Source: an uncultured Helicobacteraceae bacterium (lineage in GTDB: Bacteria > Campylobacterota > Campylobacteria > Campylobacterales > Helicobacteraceae). From it: a stretch of DNA of 8,710 bases. The position numbers were made by a program, and so were the translations under genes. A model generated the notes under the pieces. It saw only the letters and a list, made by a program, of their open reading frames with translations. It did not search any database and had not been told where the DNA came from. Where the stretch lies: assembly GCA_910578285.1 (NCBI GenBank), contig CAJTQL010000005.1, positions 120,819 to 129,528 of the forward strand, in the 5' to 3' direction. This document shows, in pieces, positions 5,828 to 8,710 of this stretch. Numbering within the stretch: position 1 is the stretch's first letter; every line of letters begins with the position of its first letter.

Positions 5828-7360
5828 TCAAAAAATCTCGAGCGCCCGAAAAAGATGCTGCTTCTCGTCCAAAAACTCACGCAAGCTCCGTTTCAGATAT
5901 AGCAGATTCTCCTCTTCGTTGGTCGCCCTTTTGTCATCATAGACAACAAAACGTTCTTGGAGCGCAAAGATAGGAGTGGCAAAATGCAAAATCTCGCTAA
6001 AACTCTCGCGCCCTTGCAACATCGCGATGATAAAAACCTGCTCGGCTTCGCTCACAACTACCCCACCCCCTGTAAGCGGAGAAGAGGCATAGATACTCGA
6101 ACGAGCGCGCGTTTGTTGGTCAAACAAAAACGCATTGAACGCTTGGGTGCGCCGCTTTTGCGATTCTGTAGATGGATAACAAGGCATCGCAAGGTTTTGG
6201 TGGATAATCACCACAAGGCATGTGATAAAATCACGAAATGATACTTGACAATTTTCCATAATCTCATGCCCATTTTTTGGGCGAAACAAATCAGCGCGTA
6301 AAAACTCAAGAATATTCTTGATAAAAACATCAAAAATATTCATGGTTTTGCTTGGCGTGTGTTTGAAACTCTTTGGTGTTTTGGTGAGCACAAAAGAACT
6401 ATTACTAAGCTTATAAATTCCTTCTTGGAGGCTCATCTTGCGTTTGCCGCGCACAAACAAATCAAGGCGAAACTGCCGATTGACGCAATAATCGCGCAGC
6501 TGCTCGCGAAAAATCGCATCTTCGATATGCCATGCAGAATCGAGATTGAGCGGCATCATATCAACATCGAGATGGTCAAGAATCCGCCCACTGCATGCAA
6601 AATCGCATTTGATTTCTGCCATATCGCGCGCCATTTGGTGGAAATAGCAACAATTCCAATCGCGATTAAGATATTCATGGGCGATATAGGCAATATCTTT
6701 GGTTTTAAGCTCTTCAAGGAAAACAAGCGATTCTTGTGTACAATAGCTCGGATTCTTGCGTAATAACTCCTCTAAAAACAGCACAGCCGTAACAATTTTG
6801 CGCTCGGCACTGCCGCTTATACTTTGATAGTAGTAGAACAAAAGCTCACGCAATTGGTGCTTGCCTGCCCAACCGGGGAATGTGTTGTAGCTCACATAGA
6901 CGATTCCGCCCACACGCAAAAAACGATGAATGATGTCAAGAATAATGCGTTGATTTGCAATACTCACCCAACTCCAAACACCATGTAATACGATGATATT
7001 AAAACTCGCGCCACGTATCTCAAGCTCATGGATAAAATCCACAAAGCTCAAATCGGACAGATACAAATCCGCACCACTCGCTTTGGCAAAAACCTTTGCG
7101 CCGAGTGTATGGTCTGGGTTGAAGTCGTTGCCATAAAAACTGCCATTATTACTTGCAGCATGGATATTGAGACTGCTACCACGCCCAAAGCCAAGTTCAA
7201 GATAACACAAATCACGCAAAGGTGCTACGGCATGCGCGTTGCCACAATGGATTCCTGCAAGCGCAAGGTTGAGATTAAGCAACATCGGGCTCATCTCGGC
7301 AATATAGCCATCAACATATTCCAAATCAGTAAAATAGCCTTGTGTCCAGAGATTGTTCAT
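5828..7360 (-). CDS. SAM-dependent methyltransferase with methyltransferase regulatory domain
   Basis: This 510-aa cytoplasmic protein has a class I methyltransferase fold in its N-terminal part: motif I YLELGFGRG (53-61), an acidic region GNDFNPD (77-83), YLSDLSF (100-106) and LHGVWSWVS (125-133). VSYNTFPGW (156-164) leads into the regulatory domain of the MethyTransf_Reg family, which includes IAHEYLNRDW (226-235) and LRDYCVNRQFRLDLFVRG (288-305). The C-terminal 200 residues are less recognisable. The substrate is unknown. The ATG at 7360 overlaps the stop of the upstream kinase gene (ATGA), with AAAGGA just before it, so translation is probably coupled. The TGA stop (5830-5828) is only 7 bp from the first crRNA-sense repeat, and no terminator fits between, so its mRNA probably runs into the array. 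Confidence 0.85.
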   Translation of the reverse strand: MNNLWTQGYFTDLEYVDGYIAEMSPMLLNLNLALAGIHCGNAHAVAPLRDLCYLELGFGRGSSLNIHAASNNGSFYGNDFNPDHTLGAKVFAKASGADLYLSDLSFVDFIHELEIRGASFNIIVLHGVWSWVSIANQRIILDIIHRFLRVGGIVYVSYNTFPGWAGKHQLRELLFYYYQSISGSAERKIVTAVLFLEELLRKNPSYCTQESLVFLEELKTKDIAYIAHEYLNRDWNCCYFHQMARDMAEIKCDFACSGRILDHLDVDMMPLNLDSAWHIEDAIFREQLRDYCVNRQFRLDLFVRGKRKMSLQEGIYKLSNSSFVLTKTPKSFKHTPSKTMNIFDVFIKNILEFLRADLFRPKNGHEIMENCQVSFRDFITCLVVIIHQNLAMPCYPSTESQKRRTQAFNAFLFDQQTRARSSIYASSPLTGGGVVVSEAEQVFIIAMLQGRESFSEILHFATPIFALQERFVVYDDKRATNEEENLLYLKRSLREFLDEKQHLFRALEIF

Positions 7361-7887
7361 TTTTTCCTTTCGGCGATGTGCGCAAAAATACGCAAGGCAT
7401 TTTCGCGCACATCGCCTTCATCGTTACAAATTGTGCAATCAAAACTTGGTGAATCAGGCATAATATCAACACCAACCACATGGGAGAGCTGCTTTTGCAA
7501 AGCACGCGAATAGAGCTGCTTTTGATCTCTGGAGCAGAGCGTCTCTAAGGAAACATCGAGAAAGACCGTAAAGAGATGGGGGATTCTTTGCTTGAGTGCC
7601 CAATAGACTTCATCAAATAGCGAGATAGTCGTAACGACCGTAACGATTCCTTGCATACTCAAAAAATGCGCAAATTCAATACGTTTCTTAGCGACATCGA
7701 TTCGTCCCGCTTTGTCATAGCTATAATGCCCAAGCAAATCACGAAACTCATCACCATCGAGATACACCACAGGCGCACCTTCTTCACGAATGCGCTCAAC
7801 CAAGATTCTGCCAATCGTACTCTTGCCGCTGCCTGCAAGCCCCGCAATCCAAATCACAAGCCCCCGATGCTGCTCATCAAGCCACAC
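7357..7887 (-). CDS. Adenylylsulfate kinase-like (CysC-like) P-loop kinase
   Basis: This 176-aa P-loop kinase has Walker A GLAGSGKS (16-23), the APS-kinase signature DGDEFR (44-49) and RDQKQLYSRA (120-129). Canonical CysC phosphorylates adenosine phosphosulfate to PAPS. Here the usual FISP segment is replaced by TISLFDEVYWAL (87-98), a variant I associate with CysC-like proteins of capsule clusters. One such protein, C. jejuni Cj1415, is reported to be a CDP-phosphoramidate kinase, so the substrate is open. No other sulfate-assimilation gene is nearby. I chose the GTG at 7887 because AAGGGG (7899-7894) stands 6 nt upstream; a GTG at 7893 would abut it with no spacing. It lies 24 nt after yebC and overlaps the methyltransferase by 4 nt, so the three are probably cotranscribed. 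Confidence 0.8.
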   Translation of the reverse strand: MWLDEQHRGLVIWIAGLAGSGKSTIGRILVERIREEGAPVVYLDGDEFRDLLGHYSYDKAGRIDVAKKRIEFAHFLSMQGIVTVVTTISLFDEVYWALKQRIPHLFTVFLDVSLETLCSRDQKQLYSRALQKQLSHVVGVDIMPDSPSFDCTICNDEGDVRENALRIFAHIAERKK

Positions 7888-7911
7888 ACACACCCCCTTA
7901 TCTTCTAGATT

Positions 7912-8625
7912 CTATGCGATATTGGTATATACAGCCTGCACATCATCATCATCTTCGATTTTATCGAGCAGTTTTTCGATGTCTTCGAGTTGTTCGGCAG
8001 TATAAGTTGCGGGCTGATTAGGAATGCGCTGCAATGACGCTTTGCTAGGCACAATCTGCAACGATTCAAGCCCCTCTGTCAAACGTCCAAAATCCACATA
8101 ATCGCCATATACAAATACATTCTCTCCCTCATTTTCAAGCGAATCTAGCCCATAGTCAATGAGTGCAAGCTCGAGCTCATCGAGCGGAATCGCGATGTTT
8201 GCGGTGGGAATCTCAAACACTGCCTTGCGCGAGAACATAAATTCAAGCGAGCCATTCTGCAAAAGCTGCCCATTGTGTTTGTTGAGATAGCTCTTGATAT
8301 TTGCCACCGTGCGTGTGGGGTTATCTGTGGCACATTCAATAAAAAGCAGTGCACCATGCGAGGCTTTTGCCTCATAGTTGATTTCACTAATCACAGCGCC
8401 GTCTTTGCCGCTTGCACGCTTAATCGCTGCGTCTATATTGTCTTTGGGCATATTTTGCATTTTTGCTGTGGCAATAGCTGTACGCAATTTTGCATTCATC
8501 TCTGGGTCGCTTCCGCCCTCTTTTGCTGCAAGAGTAATCATCTTGCCAAGTTTTGGAAAGAGTTTTGACATCTTGTCCCATCGCTTTTCTTTCGCGGCTC
8601 TGCGGTACTCAAAGGCGCGTCCCAT
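7912..8625 (-). CDS. yebC: YebC/PmpR (TACO1) family protein
   Basis: This 237-aa protein belongs to the universal YebC/TACO1 family, long annotated as transcriptional regulators and more recently linked to translation of difficult peptide stretches at the ribosome. The N-terminus MGRAFEYRRAAKEKRWDKMS (1-20), EGGSDPEMNAKLRTAI (36-51), MPKDNIDAAIKRA (59-71) and ECATDNPTRTVANIKS (97-112) are family blocks; NGSLEFMFSRKAVFEI (124-139) starts the second domain. An acidic DKIEDDDDVQ (221-230) lies near the end. The length is normal for the family. The frame is open 10 codons further upstream, but the ATG at 8625 has AAAGGAG (8637-8631) at 5-nt spacing and gives the conserved N-terminus, so it is preferred. 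It is first in the run with the kinase and methyltransferase. Confidence 0.95.
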   Translation of the reverse strand: MGRAFEYRRAAKEKRWDKMSKLFPKLGKMITLAAKEGGSDPEMNAKLRTAIATAKMQNMPKDNIDAAIKRASGKDGAVISEINYEAKASHGALLFIECATDNPTRTVANIKSYLNKHNGQLLQNGSLEFMFSRKAVFEIPTANIAIPLDELELALIDYGLDSLENEGENVFVYGDYVDFGRLTEGLESLQIVPSKASLQRIPNQPATYTAEQLEDIEKLLDKIEDDDDVQAVYTNIA

Positions 8626-8643
8626 ATCGTCTCCTTTCTTGAG

Positions 8644-8652
8644 ATTATAACA
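8644..8652 (-). promoter_or_regulatory. Extended -10 promoter of yebC operon
   Basis: On the - strand TGTTATAAT (8652-8644) is a perfect TGnTATAAT element. The start would fall near 8637, giving a 5' leader of about 12 nt that begins with the Shine-Dalgarno sequence itself. It would drive yebC, the kinase gene, the methyltransferase gene and possibly read-through into the CRISPR array. Confidence 0.65.
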
Positions 8653-8661
8653 CAAAATCCC

Positions 8662-8710
8662 CTAAAACTTCTTCTTTTGCACATCTTTGAGAATCATGCT
8701 AGCGATATGG
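8662..8710 (-). CDS. C-terminal end of an unidentified upstream gene
   Basis: On the - strand the frame from 8709 reads HIASMILKDVQKKKF and ends in TAG (8664-8662). A lysine-rich tail just upstream of yebC in the same direction is plausible for a gene end, but 15 residues are too few to identify a family. It could also be a chance open frame. The gap to the yebC start is 36 nt and contains the yebC promoter. Confidence 0.35.
   Translation of the reverse strand, partial: HIASMILKDVQKKKF

Noticed and set aside
5957..7513. Several + strand open frames opposite the methyltransferase and kinase genes
   Set aside because: They are antisense shadows; the - strand frames carry the conserved motifs and start signals.
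8623..8655. Longer yebC start 10 codons upstream
   Set aside because: It would place the Shine-Dalgarno inside the coding sequence and add residues not typical of the family; the -10 box also overlaps that start.

Overview
The window looks like a chromosomal segment of a Helicobacter-like member of the Campylobacterota. The reasons are a YebC with the MGRAFEYRRA-type N-terminus I associate with this phylum, a tracrRNA whose core matches the Campylobacter jejuni Cas9 tracrRNA as I remember it, and AT-rich extended -10 promoters. The species cannot be fixed from sequence alone.

Left block (1-2365, + strand): the 3' part of prpC (2-methylcitrate synthase) and a complete prpD (2-methylcitrate dehydratase), 36 nt apart. 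These are two successive steps of the methylcitrate cycle for propionyl-CoA. Two tandem hairpins (2379-2428) follow prpD. The next ~460 nt (2429-2889) hold no convincing gene.

Central block (2890-5820, read on the - strand): a type II-C-like CRISPR RNA module. It has 42 identical 36-nt repeats and 41 spacers (38 distinct). A tracrRNA gene lies on its left side, with an anti-repeat, a conserved folded core and its own -10. Every repeat carries a perfect extended -10 (TGCTATAAT) at its crRNA-sense 3' end, so each spacer can be transcribed from its own promoter. No cas9, cas1 or cas2 is in the window, so the RNA half of the system stands among housekeeping genes. Several spacer pairs are different nucleotide versions of the same short peptide: they were taken from homologous genes of divergent phages or plasmids. 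In the four clearest pairs the + strand is the coding strand, so the crRNAs would be antisense to the target mRNAs.

Right block (5828-8710, - strand): a compact run in transcription order of the tail of an unidentified gene, yebC, a CysC-like nucleotide kinase, and a SAM-dependent methyltransferase with a regulatory domain. The kinase and methyltransferase overlap by ATGA and are probably translationally coupled. The methyltransferase stop lies 7 bp from the first crRNA-sense repeat, so mRNA read-through would enter the array directly, and there is no room for a conventional leader on that side.
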